64,000 nucleotides of DNA from Fratercula arctica (Eukaryota > Chordata > Aves > Charadriiformes > Alcidae): the NCBI GenBank assembly GCA_947846985.1, contig CANTUZ010000007.1, positions 36,662,355 through 36,726,354 of the forward strand, written 5' to 3'. The first letter of the stretch is position 1. The number at the start of each line of letters is the position of its first letter. Under the pieces are notes generated by a model, which worked only from the letters and a program-made list of their open reading frames with translations, had not been told where the DNA came from and ran no database searches. Of this stretch, positions 50,630 through 62,900 are shown one piece after another. A program made the position numbers and the translations under genes.

Positions 50630-53556
50630 AGTCTAAAGTCAAACGAGGCCTGGAATTTTCTGATGGGTTTTACTGTGATGAGCTGAAGACTGATGCAAAG
50701 TCCCATATGTTTTCACTGCAACTGATACAAGAGCCATAGCACACTACTGGGTTACAACCCAATTTTGCACAATAACATGTAATATCTGGAATGTGCCGTG
50801 ACTTATTCCAGAGGATATTGCACAGAATTTATCCATAAAACCTGAAATAAAAGAACTTTTGTTAAAAAAATTAAACAGGTCAATACTTGTTAAAAGCCTT
50901 GGTTAAAAATACATCATTTTCTTTAAAATGACAAAATTTGACCACCTTTCACATTCTTCTAACAGAAAACAACTGCTGCCAACTCGTAAGTTTTGCGCAT
51001 CAGCCTCTGAAATCTCCCAGTTTGGCATCCTCTGAATACCAGACAATTTTAAATATCTCATCAACTAGGAAATACAGGTGGCAAAAGAGAGTTGATTGAG
51101 AACAGAGATTGAACTGTAACTCTGAACAGTTTCTCCTGTGAAGGAGACAGAAGAACAAATTGCAATACAGTTCACATGAGTGAAGCTGTATAATTGCAAA
51201 ATGCAATCTCTCTCCATGGATGAGAAGGAACTTTCCCTATCAATATTTATAAGCTTGGTATTTCAGAATCTCATTAGAACATGTCTGATATCTCACAGGT
51301 TGTGTAGAAAATAAAAAATAATGGCATATTTGCCACAGCTTCTGACAAATGCCAGCTTCTTTTTAAACAAACACCATCCTGCATCCGCTACCCTGCACTC
51401 ACTGAATGTTCCATCTGATGTTCTACTTTAGGGAGTGTTTGTTGCTGTATGTAGCAGAGCATGTCAGAGTAAAGTTTATGCTTGGAAAAAGTCAAGCCTG
51501 CCTAACATATGTTGTTCTCCAACCTAGTAGAAATAAATATTTTAGTTACTTCCCCTCTTCTACAGTCAGGCTGATGTTTTTCTTCTGCTTCTAGCCACAG
51601 TCTTTTCCTTTGTGCCTCTTTCTCATTTACACAATTTGATAAAAGAAACAGACTCTTCCAAATAGCTTTGCTTTGGATGAAGAACTTGTTTAGCATTTCC
51701 TCCCCTTTAGTGCAAGATCTCCAAAGCCACCAAGGAAACCTCAGGGAAAAAAAAAAAATGCCATTGAAACAAGTATCCAAACATTTGTGCAACTGGAAAA
51801 ACATAAATACATTCTTCAAATCTATAGTAGCTTCATAGGCAGACAACAGATTCATGCATGGGAAGTGTGCACAAGTGTACGTATGCCTTTGCACATACAA
51901 ATCAGCAGTACAGGATCAAAACACCCTACCTTCCATACTTGCATTAATTCAAGTGCAAATATAATGAACCAATAACATGCACAAACAACGTTCTTGCACA
52001 AGCAAATGGTCTTTACCCTCTATTATTCTCTTTATAACAAAACCATTTTTAAAGCTCATTTTGAGCCATAAGATTGACACCAACAGAGACTAGATGAAAG
52101 CCACTAAATTTTTAAAATCCTCCACTATTAAGATAGATATATCAACAGAAACAGCACCTGATGATACATATCTGTAAGTTATCGCTCTTCCTTAAGGAGA
52201 TCAGAATAAAAGCGAGTGTTGCACATCATTCAACATGAGGATATATCCCAGTGTGTTAAAACCTAGGCAGGCACTGTAATGAGAATAAGGGAGCTCTTTA
52301 ATAAAAAAGTCTTTACAACAAGAACTTGTCCCTGTTGAACAACTCCACTGCTAAAACATAAATCTCAAGACAGCTTTACATTTTCAAGTTTATTCTAAAA
52401 TCTGATCCCGGCTCTACTAAACACCAGGAACACCCACTTGACTCTCCAAGATTACTTGGTATAAAACATACTCCTCTTCCAACTTTAAACAACAAATATA
52501 TTATTTTGACCAGTATATTACACATGCTAATATTTGTCTGGTATCTCAGTGTCCTCAGCAAATGTGAATAAAAGAAACAACAGCCTACATAAAGGCTGAG
52601 TGTTATGCATCCCCACTTCTTCACAGCAGAAAGCAGGCACATTCCCAAGCCGGGAACAGGCAGGAAACACTGAGCTTCCCAGTGCCAAGAGCTCTGTGTT
52701 CTTGTTCAGTGCCACAGAAACAAGATCTCTAAGGCAAAAGTGTCTCTCCTCCAAAGGAAAAAAGAGATCCTGGAAATTCCATTTTAATTTCAGCCTATAA
52801 AGGGGCATCTTTTCTAACCTCTCAATCATTTTTAACTTTTTTCAAATCAGTTTTAAACATTTTCTGCACCAAGTTAAAAAAATACAATACCTTTGCATTT
52901 CTTACCCACAGGCAGGAAGTCTAAAAGTTAAACAGGTTCACAATTAAACTGCAGGAGTTAACACAACTTTAAAATAACTTGCCCTGTAATAACAAGCCAC
53001 CTTTGTGGAGCACATCACTTAGGTACCCCGAATCACCAGGATAGAAATGCTGCAGGGGACAACTGGCTACTTACAGCAAGAATTCTCATAAACGTAGGTG
53101 CGCAAAAGTTTGAGTACAAGTCGGATGCATCACTGGGTGGATGATCATTGTTTCTCTGGGTTGCTTAAAGTTTGGTTAAGTATACTCTGGTGTGAATTAT
53201 AATAGCACTGGTATTTAGTGATCAAAGTAAACCTTAAAACCTGTGTGTGAAACCTATATATAAATAATGTTGAATTCATACCGAAACATCCCCAGAACAC
53301 CACTGCTGTTCATGACTCTATACAACACAGATGTTTTAGTTTTCTGTTTAACACTTTTTTGGGAGCACAAGGGGAGGGTGGGCTGCAAGAAGGTAACACA
53401 AGGGGCACACTAGCTGGAGATACTAAGTATAATCCTGATGACGCTCTGGTACAAACTGAAGTGCCAACTGCTGAGGATCTCTGCATAAAGACTACACCCA
53501 CAACCAGCCAGTGGTAGCCCACCTGTGATAGTTGCCAGCACTGTCACAGGAATAAG

Positions 53557-53668
53557 TAATAATATTTATCTTCCCCACAAGGGTGTTGTGAGGATTAATT
53601 ATAGCTAATGTTTGTACAATACTGTGAACATGTATAGTGCAATATAAGTGCAAAGTATTATCATCTCA
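53557..53668 (+). repeat. Ancient MIR/CORE-SINE-like relic
   Basis: The stretch contains AATAATATTTATCTTCCCCA, then GGGTGTTGTGAGGATTAATT, then a run ending TATAAGTGCAAAGTATTATC. This order (TAATA..TACCT, then GGTTGTTGTGAGGATTAA, then TATAAGTGCAAAGTATTAT) is the 3' half of MIR/CORE-type tRNA-derived SINEs with an L2-like tail, found across amniotes. It is diverged but several blocks are intact. The tRNA-like head upstream was not recognisable. Confidence 0.7.
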
Positions 53669-53914
53669 GTGTCACATCGAGGGAGTTTGAGTCTCCACGG
53701 AGGGGCCCGTTTTGAGAGAACAGTCATCACCATGCCAGCGTTGCTCATCATGTACTTTCTGCTTTGATGTCTGTTGCTTTATGCACATTGTCATTTCAGT
53801 TGCAGATTTAATTGTTTGTGGTTAATAAGAGTTATATACACATTTAATGCTTCACATATTGCTAGTTTTATGAGAGAATTCATCTCCTTGGTCACATTAA
53901 CCCCAAAACAGTTA

Positions 53915-54091
53915 TCAAGCATTGGAACAGGCTGCCCAGGGAAGTGGTTGAGTCACCATCCCTGGAGGTATTTAAAAGATGGGTAGACGTGGGGCTTCAG
54001 AACATGGTTTAGGGGTAGCTTGGCAGTGCTAGGTTTACAGTTGGACTCAATGATCTTAAAGATCTTTTCCAACTTAGATGATTCTATGATT
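53915..54091 (+). mobile_element. CR1 LINE 3' end, short 5'-truncated copy
   Basis: This is a short plus-strand CR1 copy. It carries the last 31 codons of ORF2 and a 3' UTR of about 79 bases ending TTTTCCAACTTAGATGATTC followed by TATGAT. The tail is close to the avian CR1 consensus as I remember it (GGACTCGATGATCTTAAAGG, then TCTTTTCCAACCTAAATGA, then the ATTCTATG unit). The end unit appears about once. It belongs to the 'caggttggaaaagac' tail class, like the 42.8 kb copy but in the opposite orientation. It lies roughly 250 bases downstream of a MIR-like relic. Confidence 0.95.
53917..54012 (+). pseudogene. CR1 ORF2 extreme C-terminus with natural stop
   Basis: The frame starting at 53917 reads [19 protein letters not shown], then [12 protein letters not shown], and ends at TAG 54010-54012. 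This is the conserved terminal segment of CR1 ORF2, here with no stop or shift, although the 5' part is missing. The comparable end in the 42.8 kb copy is interrupted upstream. Too short to be functional; useful as a local reference for where ORF2 ends and the 3' UTR begins. Confidence 0.85.
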
Positions 54092-54892
54092 ACCCTGAAA
54101 ACATATACTGGGATTCATGAGATTACTCCATCACTGCTGGGCCTGAAAACAGATCAAAAAAGCCTCCATCAGGAGGTTTCAATTTTATACTATATATATG
54201 ACAATTTGGTAAAAGCAAGCCCATAACCTGTACCTGGAAATAACTATTGTGATTATTGATGCAAAACAGAGGTTATCAATACTTGTGCATTTGCATAAAA
54301 ATCAATAACTGGGGGGAGGATTGAGACCATCCTATTGCTGCCCAACACGCTTACTGAAGTATGAGAGTATCTTCATCAGGAAGAGAGAACTGTTTGAGGC
54401 AGGACAAAGCATTAACTAAGCAAATTCTCTCTCCCCTTGGCCAACAGGGAACACAGGAGGTCTGGACTGGTGCATAGTCATGGAGAACAGCACAGAGAGG
54501 ATGCGAGGGGCTCCATACAGAGCAATCTCCAGGCAAAGTGCTCTGCTAACACATGGTGAGCAGATCCAGTGACAACCAACCCACATCAGGTCACAAGCTG
54601 TCAAAAAATCAAGCACTACCTACAGCAAGGATACAGATTGAATCAGAGAAAAGTATTATACTCTCTTGTAGCTGGCCAAAAGCGCTAAAAAGGAGCCCTG
54701 GAACAGGTCACAGGTTCACTTCAATGCATGACCAGGACAAAGATTTCAGCGCAAGAAGAGCAGCACAAATACATATGGTCTTTGATTAGCCTAGAACATG
54801 CCATTTGTGTCAAATGGATTAGTCCTAAATGGAGACAATGGCATTTATTCCCCACAAACTATTTCAAATATGTGGCTTCTATATTTTATATG

Positions 54893-54937
54893 TTGGGTTT
54901 TGTTTTTTTTTTGTTTGTTTGTTTGTTTTTTTTACCA
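54893..54937 (+). repeat. (GTTT)n microsatellite within a G/T tract
   Basis: GGGTTTTG, then a T run, then four GTTT units in tandem and a final T run. Confidence 0.85.
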
Positions 54938-57900
54938 GAAATAGTTCTTCAAAAATAAAAATTGAGCACTCAACCTGTCAGCACCTCAGTGAATATGATG
55001 ACTTCTCATGATCTGGTACAGTTAGTGGATATTAAACAAGGACTTTGCTTTTTAACAGCATAAATACTGACACACCTACTTGATGATCTCTGTTCCATTG
55101 GATCTTCAGGATATTTAAGTACACTTGATATTCAGCTACCACTGAAGAAAACAGAAGTTAAGGATGAAATTCCTCTAAGATCACTACCGAGCACAGAGGA
55201 CCACTCCAGTGTGTTTGTAATTCATTGCCAGAAATATTTCACATGTCCCCAATATAAAAACAGCAGCATACAACAGTAACGTATTCTTTTCCTTTGACAC
55301 AGGTGCTTACATTTAACATTCCTAAGAGGCATGACAGAAGTCTAAAGCAATTCAAGAACAAGAAAATGAAAAGTAAATATGAAAATAAACTGTCATTTTA
55401 GCATGATCCTTCCTAATTAGGAGTAAACAATGAAATGTTATGTAAAGAGGACTATATTCTTCTTTTGTTAGTTCCACAGAAATCGAGCTACAACAAGAAC
55501 ATTTCCGTAACATACCAGCTCCTCTGTCCTCTCTTGAGTTGCTCCAGGCAATAATTTATGCTACTGTAGCGATTGAGTCACTCTCCTTGACTAGTGAAGT
55601 CTCATCAGCCATCCTTATTTGGAGCCTCAGAAGGATCTCAATACAACAAATCAGCAACTCACAGGAATCAGAGGTCAAAATCCCATCGCACTAAGTGAAA
55701 CATGGCTATATTGTAAGGAATAGGTTGCTTTTCTACGTTTACGTCCAGAAAAAGATTAGAGCAATGCTGTAATTGCAATCAAAAGCTTCCTAGTACTTTT
55801 AATATTATACCTGTCTCTCAACAAACACTTTCAGAAATAAAAAACAAATATATACATAAAAAAAGCTTCACCACTGTTACAGTCAGGAAATTCAAAAGAC
55901 AGAGAGCTTACTCAGACAGGAAAACAGCATATTAAGATGTTGTTAAGCTAGTACACTAGTTCGTATTTATTATAGACAAAAATATTCCTCAGGAGACACG
56001 TGTTTTAGGAACATTAAGAAACATTTACCTGTTTTACTACAGTGAGTCTCTGAATCTAGATCAAATGACTCTCCATTATCACCAAGTCAAGAAGAGTTCA
56101 GAAAAATACTTACAATATCATGTTTCCTTCATAAAATAGCACTGTCATGTTAAAAACTATGCATTTTCACCATTATCCTTTCCAACACCCAACAACAGGA
56201 TGTTTGCACCTTCCCGTACATCACAAGGGTGTGAGGGACAATGTAAGCTAAAACAGTGCCAAAAATACACCCATAACTTGCCATTTCCCCCAACAGGCTG
56301 TTAAGGAAGCAGCAGTGAAGTCCCTGAGGCTTGGAGAAGTGACTAATCAAAGAAAGCACTTTTAAAATGGCTTAAAGATACTTTTTTCTTTCAGAAGTTT
56401 TCCAGACAATTACTGAGGTCAGCAATGACAAAGGAATAATTAAATGCCTGCAGTGCTGTGAAAGCTGGATTTGGAGGCACAGCAAGGAAGAGAAGATGTG
56501 CAGTTCAGGCACTAACCTACCGGGAGGTTCAGATTTAAATCCTTATCTCACTAAGGACTGCTGGTGTCAGTCAGAGCAGACTGAGTTCCTCTGTGCAGCA
56601 CTGGCCCACTCCTGGGGACATCAGCAGCACCACCTTCGTAGAGCACTAAGCAGATAAATATATTAGACACCATGAAGAAATTCAATACTGCATCAACAGG
56701 GCAGTGACCATGTGCAAGGACGGATGCTGGAACAAGTCAGGAGGTGGTATTTCCTAAGGCAGCCTTTCATCCTGAAGGCCAGAACTCAAAAGAGGGCTGA
56801 AGCCACAGTTCACAGCATTTACCTCTTTTAACATTTTTATTACGCACACACCGAGTCACCTCCAGACAGGCTTCTCAGCATGTGAGGTCTGCAGCAGAGA
56901 GGAGTTTGGCCCAAAGCTTTAGGGAGGTACAGGACAATGAAAAAGATAGTTCATTGCAAGTTGTATTTCTGCTCTAAAACAAGTATGCACAGTCCTTGGG
57001 TCCTGGGAAGGGAAGTAGGTACTGGACTTGTAGGTGCTTAACAAGAGGCACAGAACAAAGCCCTTACAGCATAGCTCACAGACACCAGGCTCCCCCATGG
57101 CTTCTGGGTGCCCATGTTTCTCAAAGCCCAGTAACAGCTGTAATTTCCAAACCAAAAGATTGCTAGGCACTGTCCACCTGTCTTGAACAGTGTCTGTGAA
57201 AAGAAATTCTGTTGAGGTGGTCGTATTTGAAGAACTGACCATATTTTATTGCTGATTTTGCTTCCCAAAATTCAGGTAGCAAAGTCAGGGCACCAGGCAC
57301 ACAAATCCTGCTATTACCATTCAAAAACACACTAATAAGATTTCTCTGTAAAAGGTGGCTTTGGGCAAACTCTAAGTCCAGTAAACATCATATGTATTTT
57401 TTGTTCAGCAGCAAAATAACTGCCTTAGAGAAGGTTCTGAATGCAGATTAAACAGAGGGAGTTGCACGCAGGTCCTGCAGCACAGTAGCTGTTATGGCAT
57501 GAACTGTAGCAGGGACTCAGAGGAAGCAACACACCACAAAACCCATTCCACCTCCACAACACAGCCCTGGCTGGGAAGAAAGAGCTTACCATCAAATAAG
57601 CAGCTGAGACCAGTAACTTCCTTTGACATTTAAATGCATAATCTCCACAAATGAGGCCTTTTTATTCTTAGCACCCACAAAGGACAGGAGTGCATTAAGT
57701 ACTAACAAAGCTGCCCTAAACTGGCAGTGTCAAGGCAAAAGCTTGGAGACAATTACCATATGTTAACTGTATAAATTAACAGCTTTTCAGGGAAGAAACT
57801 ACCTTGGTCTCTATCTAGGCTGGAAATTCAGAGATTTTTCAGAGATTCCCCCCAACTCAAGGGACTGACCCATGTAGTCATACATCCTGCTTATTGGTCC

Positions 57901-58937
57901 ATGCCATCAAACATCTAGGAGGTGCTATGTAGCTACAAGGATGTGTATCTCCCCCTTCCTAGTGGTCACCAGTAGCAAGATAAAATGTTACTAAGAGCAA
58001 GACAGGTTTAACTAAGTCCTCTGCAATTTGCCTTCTTTATAGGAGTGAATTCTTATATAAAAAGGAGGACCAAGGGGGCAAGCAGAGGTGCTCTTTCCTC
58101 ACGGACCATGAGCACCATGGCAGTCCTGTATGATGCCTAGCCCTCAAACCCAATATTTCTTCACTTACTCAGTGAAAAAACACCAAAGGCACCATGGCAG
58201 ATGTCTCTTCAGCAAGTGAAGTTATTAGATCAAACAACAGAAGCCAACAATCTTCATGCTCGAGAAAAGTATGTGCAAACCAATTTCTTGTGTAGAAAAA
58301 AAAGAGGCTGTGTTCATTTCTAGCAAAGAAAAATCACATCAGGCCAAAATCATAATACCCTAAAGGATTTACTATCTTCTGACCAAGTTGCTTTGGCTGC
58401 AGAGGCTTTCAAGGGGCTGTTCCAATAGCCTGTAGTACAACAGCCTTACAGTCACACGCATCCCTCCCCACTCTCCTCACCACATGCCCAGGGCCAGCAA
58501 GCGGAAGAGCTCCCAGCAGACCCTTTACGTCACCCAGGACTAATCATAGGCTGGAAAAATCTCCAAGCAGAAGATAGAAATCAGCTTTCCAGCCATTTTT
58601 GCTTCCATAAGTGAATACAAAGTACCAGCTGTGAGGTGAAACAGCAGGGTGCAGCCCAGCTTCACACCCTGCTCCTCTGTGTATGGACCATGGCCATAGG
58701 GTGCAGTCCCAAAATCTATTTGCCCACGAAGACCAGTGATACCAGAGCAGGATATATTAATGAAACAACAGCTTTGTATTGTTCATGTTGCATGCTACAG
58801 CTAGCAAGACAAGGAAAACAATCAGTCAGGTCAGCATGAGATGTCCCTCTGCGCACAGGCAGGGAAGGAAGGTTTGCTGTGCTGTTTTTCCCCTGCACTT
58901 TATCTAGGGGCTTTATATACAACTCTGAAAATACCTT

Positions 58938-59014
58938 TTTGCTTGTTTGGGTTTTTTTATTTGTTTGTCTGTTTTGGGTTTTGGTTGTTTTTTTTTTTTT
59001 TTTTTTTTTTTTTT
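58938..59014 (+). repeat. G/T-rich tract ending in a run of 27 T
   Basis: TTGTTTGGGTTTTTTTATTT-type sequence and TTTTGGGTTTTGGTTG lead directly into 27 T (58988-59014), the longest homopolymer I found in the window. The lysine-rich minus-strand frame at 58716-59114 is an artefact of this tract. Confidence 0.9.
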
Positions 59015-59958
59015 CCAAATCCCTGCAGTAGGTAAAAGCTGACCTGTTAAACAAGTATAACATGAGCAGTGCATAGAAATCAAGGTATTGAAAACATTTT
59101 AGAGACAAAAGCACCTAATGAGTGCATTTATGGAAAGAACTAGCATTTATTGAACCCTCTGAAAACTTGATGAAGTTTTTTGCATGAAACCAAATAAGAC
59201 ATCATCAATTCAAATGGGTGGGAGAAAAAACAGAGATGCAAGATTGCAAGTCTTCTGATTATTTAATTTATTTCTAAGTAATTAAGAATTAATTTTTGAC
59301 AGTCAGGACTCAGTCCTAACCTATACTGAACATTCCCCATTTCCATTTATTATTACAAAGAAAAACCTGCAATTAACAGAGTTAAGCCCTACATAATATA
59401 TTTCCTGCTAGACGATTCTACCTATCAAGCTGTGCTGGCACTATTAGGCTCTCCACACTGTATCTACCTCAGTCCTCACAGTACGTTTGGATAATTTTGC
59501 ATGGTGGAAAAGGAAGCACCTTTCATTTGACCAACAACCTTTGCAGTTAACCTTGGAAGTTACTTCCTTGCAGTGATGGAGACACACACAAGTTGGACAC
59601 AGGAGAATACGCTATAGGTCCCCAAAGATGCAAAGGTATAAGAGTATGTACTTTATTAGAGCACCCATCCCCAAAACAGCCACTCAAAATTAAGGCACTC
59701 CAAGTACCCCAAGTTCTGGAGGATGTGCATAGTGACTGGGAACTAGGTACATCCATTTAGTCTGATATGAAAAATCTAGGAATCTGTATATTTTCTTTCA
59801 AGTACCACACATGAAGTAACACTGCAAATCTGCTTTTCAAGTTTGATTAACAGAAAGTTTTCCAAAGAAAAGTCTTCAGGATGGGATCTTTTGCAGCAGT
59901 TTTCTATCATCTTTTTCACGCATATACATTTCTAATTTACATGATCAGAGATTTTGAG

Positions 59959-59974
59959 AAAAAAAAAAAAAAAA
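59959..59974 (+). repeat. Poly(A) of 16
   Basis: Simple A run after GATTTTGAG. Confidence 0.8.
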
Positions 59975-62900
59975 GTAGGGAATTTCTACAGGGAATTACT
60001 GTGATGGTAACCTGGCAAGTTGATAAGTCCTGCCCCTGCATACCATGTTTTTCCAATATAATCATTGTTTCTACAATATAACTGGCCAATGACCAGCAAC
60101 AAACTCAGAAGCATGTGAATGCATTCAAATTATTAACAGTTCAGTCGTGCCTAAACTGGAAGTTTTTCTATGCACATCATCCTGCGCTCTGATTATATCA
60201 GCATTTGTTCTCAATCACCACAGCAGTCATTAGACTATTAATAATTTCTGACACATATCACATCTATTGCCAGCCACAAACACAGAGGAAAACAGGTATC
60301 TTGTATCACACTTTGGAAATCAGTGGCTGGTGAGACAACATTTGCGATACCTGAGCACAAAGCTCTCCTGTACAAAACTTCCCATTTTCTATCATTCCAA
60401 ATATGACTATATAACAGAAGGTGCAAACTGCAACCTGTTTTAATTAACAGTTACAGGGTTTTACACTGGGCGTACCATATTTGGAATGTCTATCCTTCAA
60501 AAAAAAGCACTTTAGTAGGAAAGTGTTATTGATACCATGGAAAGAAAGACTATACATCCCTAAGGATTACTGCAAGCAAGTCTAATAATATTACATCAAA
60601 TACATGTCCAATGTAGAAAAAAGTCTAAGGTAGCTAGGAGCAACCCACGTGAAATTGCTAATTTTTCTATAGGGTCAAATCAACACATTATTTCTGTAAT
60701 TAGCAGTTCTTTTTATGGAAATCAGCATCATATCTTTAAACTTATCCACTAGCTTAACTTTTAATGTTATTGTTCCAGTTCTTTGGAAAGCTGGGGAGAT
60801 TGCACATGAATATTTCAAGAGTACTGTCCAGGCCTAGCCAAGACAAAAATGTTATGTGAAGTTAAGTCAACACTGCTTTGCATCATACGGTCCTGCTTAC
60901 CAGAGAGTTGACCCAGCAACATAAGTCAGGTTAAGGCTGTATTTCAGGCCTGTCCTTATCACTTGGAAAGGACAAATTGTCCTTTGGATTCAGAGAGAAT
61001 AATTCCAGAAGCAAGATCTTCTCCCACTAGCAAGATCTGCAGGGTGAGGATAACCCAAACAAGGGCACAACTTCCTTTCTGCACATAAACAGCCTGAAAA
61101 TAAACATCTATTGAGCCACTCTGAGGGCAGAGGTACATGGAAGAGGATGGTTTAAACAGACAGCGTGTATGCCACTGCAGCTGTCACCTACTCAGGATGA
61201 CGCCTTTCACTGCAGAAGCAGCTAAGCACTGGCACAATATGTACCAAGACATTTAAGTATACTTGGTGCAACAGACAGTACCTGAACTGATGGGTTCAGA
61301 AGACTTTCTGCCTGCCTTTGGGACTGGTTATACTCCAGCAGATGATTGGAAAACTCAAAATGCATATAACAAGAAAAAACTCCTTGCAGGCACTGCACTA
61401 CCGTCAGTCACGGAGATTCTCATTCAAGACGCTGCCATCCAAACTGCAAAAGGTTGAAGCCATTCTGAAGATACGTATTGAACTCAAACTGCCTTTTGCT
61501 CAAGGATCTTTTCTGGAGGAGAACCTGACAATCATTAAGCTTACCTCTACGAGGTAAACCCATTGCTACCAGGGAATACAGCAGCAAAGCTATGAAGCCC
61601 TGAAAAGCTCTGGGTCAAACTAAAAACTTTCTCCTGCAAGTTAACACCAAGCAACTCACTTGCAGACTGATCATCACCTTTTGCCATGTAACACAGAAGG
61701 CCAAATTTAGCCCTAATTTTAAGTGAGTAGATAGCCATAAGAGAGCATGTGGAGCTTAAAAAGGGATTCCATCAGTTCTTCACAACAAATAAGCTGAAAA
61801 CACCACTACAGTTTTGCTTGATTTCATTCTTACAAAAATGCCTTATCCCCCTCTATGGCTTGCACGCTGGTGGCTTTAAATCTTTTTCACTCTCCTAGAT
61901 TGTAAGGTGCCCACTGCTTCCCAGACAGGCACGCGGAGGCTTGTCTTGAATGTTCTGTAAAAGAACTGGATATTAGAAAGATAATTACACTGTTCTATGA
62001 AAGCTGTTATTTTCACTTACATTGCAGAAGCATTCAGAGGTGTGAACCACAAGCAAATTCTCCTTCTACTAGAGCCCACAGAACAGACAGTTCTCACTAG
62101 AAAAGCACCCTGTGCTGACAGCAAAAGGAGAAGAGAGAGGAACAGAAACAGAAGCAAGAAGCAGAAATTGCCCAAGGTCGTGTAAGTGTTCGTATTAATG
62201 AAAGGTTTGCACCCAGATCTTACAATTTCCACTTAGGTGGTGGCCTGCAAGCTGAAGTGTTGGATTCTGCTAAGTATCCTACTGCCATCCTTTACAGCTC
62301 CTGAGGATTACCCATGTTATATCTTGGTGTTCTGAACATTTACTTCAAACACTGAAAAACCTTTCCTAAGAAACCTTGGAAAAGTCCCATGCAAGCAAGC
62401 CTTCCACAGAGAGGTCTCAAAGTTGATATATGTAAAACAATGGAACCACATATAGCCCGCTGTGGCAGCTCCCACTGCTGACTCAATATATATACAACTG
62501 TGTGGGAACAAGCTACAGCATACAATGAATTGCCTTGGTCTCATTCTGCTAAGAGTGTCATGTTACGCAACCTCCATGGTTCAGATCTCAGTACTACAGG
62601 TAGAGGCTAATGCAAACTAGTTCATGGAAAATAGGGCTGTTCTTACAAGCCTGCTGGATGCGAATTAAGATGACTAAGGCTGGAGCATGCTGTGAACTTT
62701 GAATCTGACTCTTAAACTGTGTGGTGTGCAGCCTGAAAGCCTGTGATATCTCAGTAACCGTCAGAACAAGTAATTGAGTTTTCATATTCTGAACTAACCC
62801 TGCCTGAGGATTTTAATACTCTGCAATTACACAATCCCACCTCTTCTCCCCAGACCTTAGGGATCTGACACAATTTAAATGGAATTATAGGAAATACTCT

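Larger units (their letters stand above)
43463..53556. other. Non-coding stretch with two GC-richer patches, no gene seen
   Basis: GC-richer patches lie at about 44530-45070 and 49640-50110; both carry overlapping frames on both strands without recognisable domains. The AT-rich segment at 47340-47465 looks unique and complex. A short imperfect repeat of CTTAGTGA-type units occurs at 45900-45945. Confidence 0.5.

Noticed and set aside
51502..51900. 132-aa minus-strand open frame
   Set aside because: No recognised motif; AT-rich surroundings.
58716..59114. 132-aa minus-strand open frame
   Set aside because: Its lysine and threonine/glutamine runs are the translation of the poly(T) and G/T tract.
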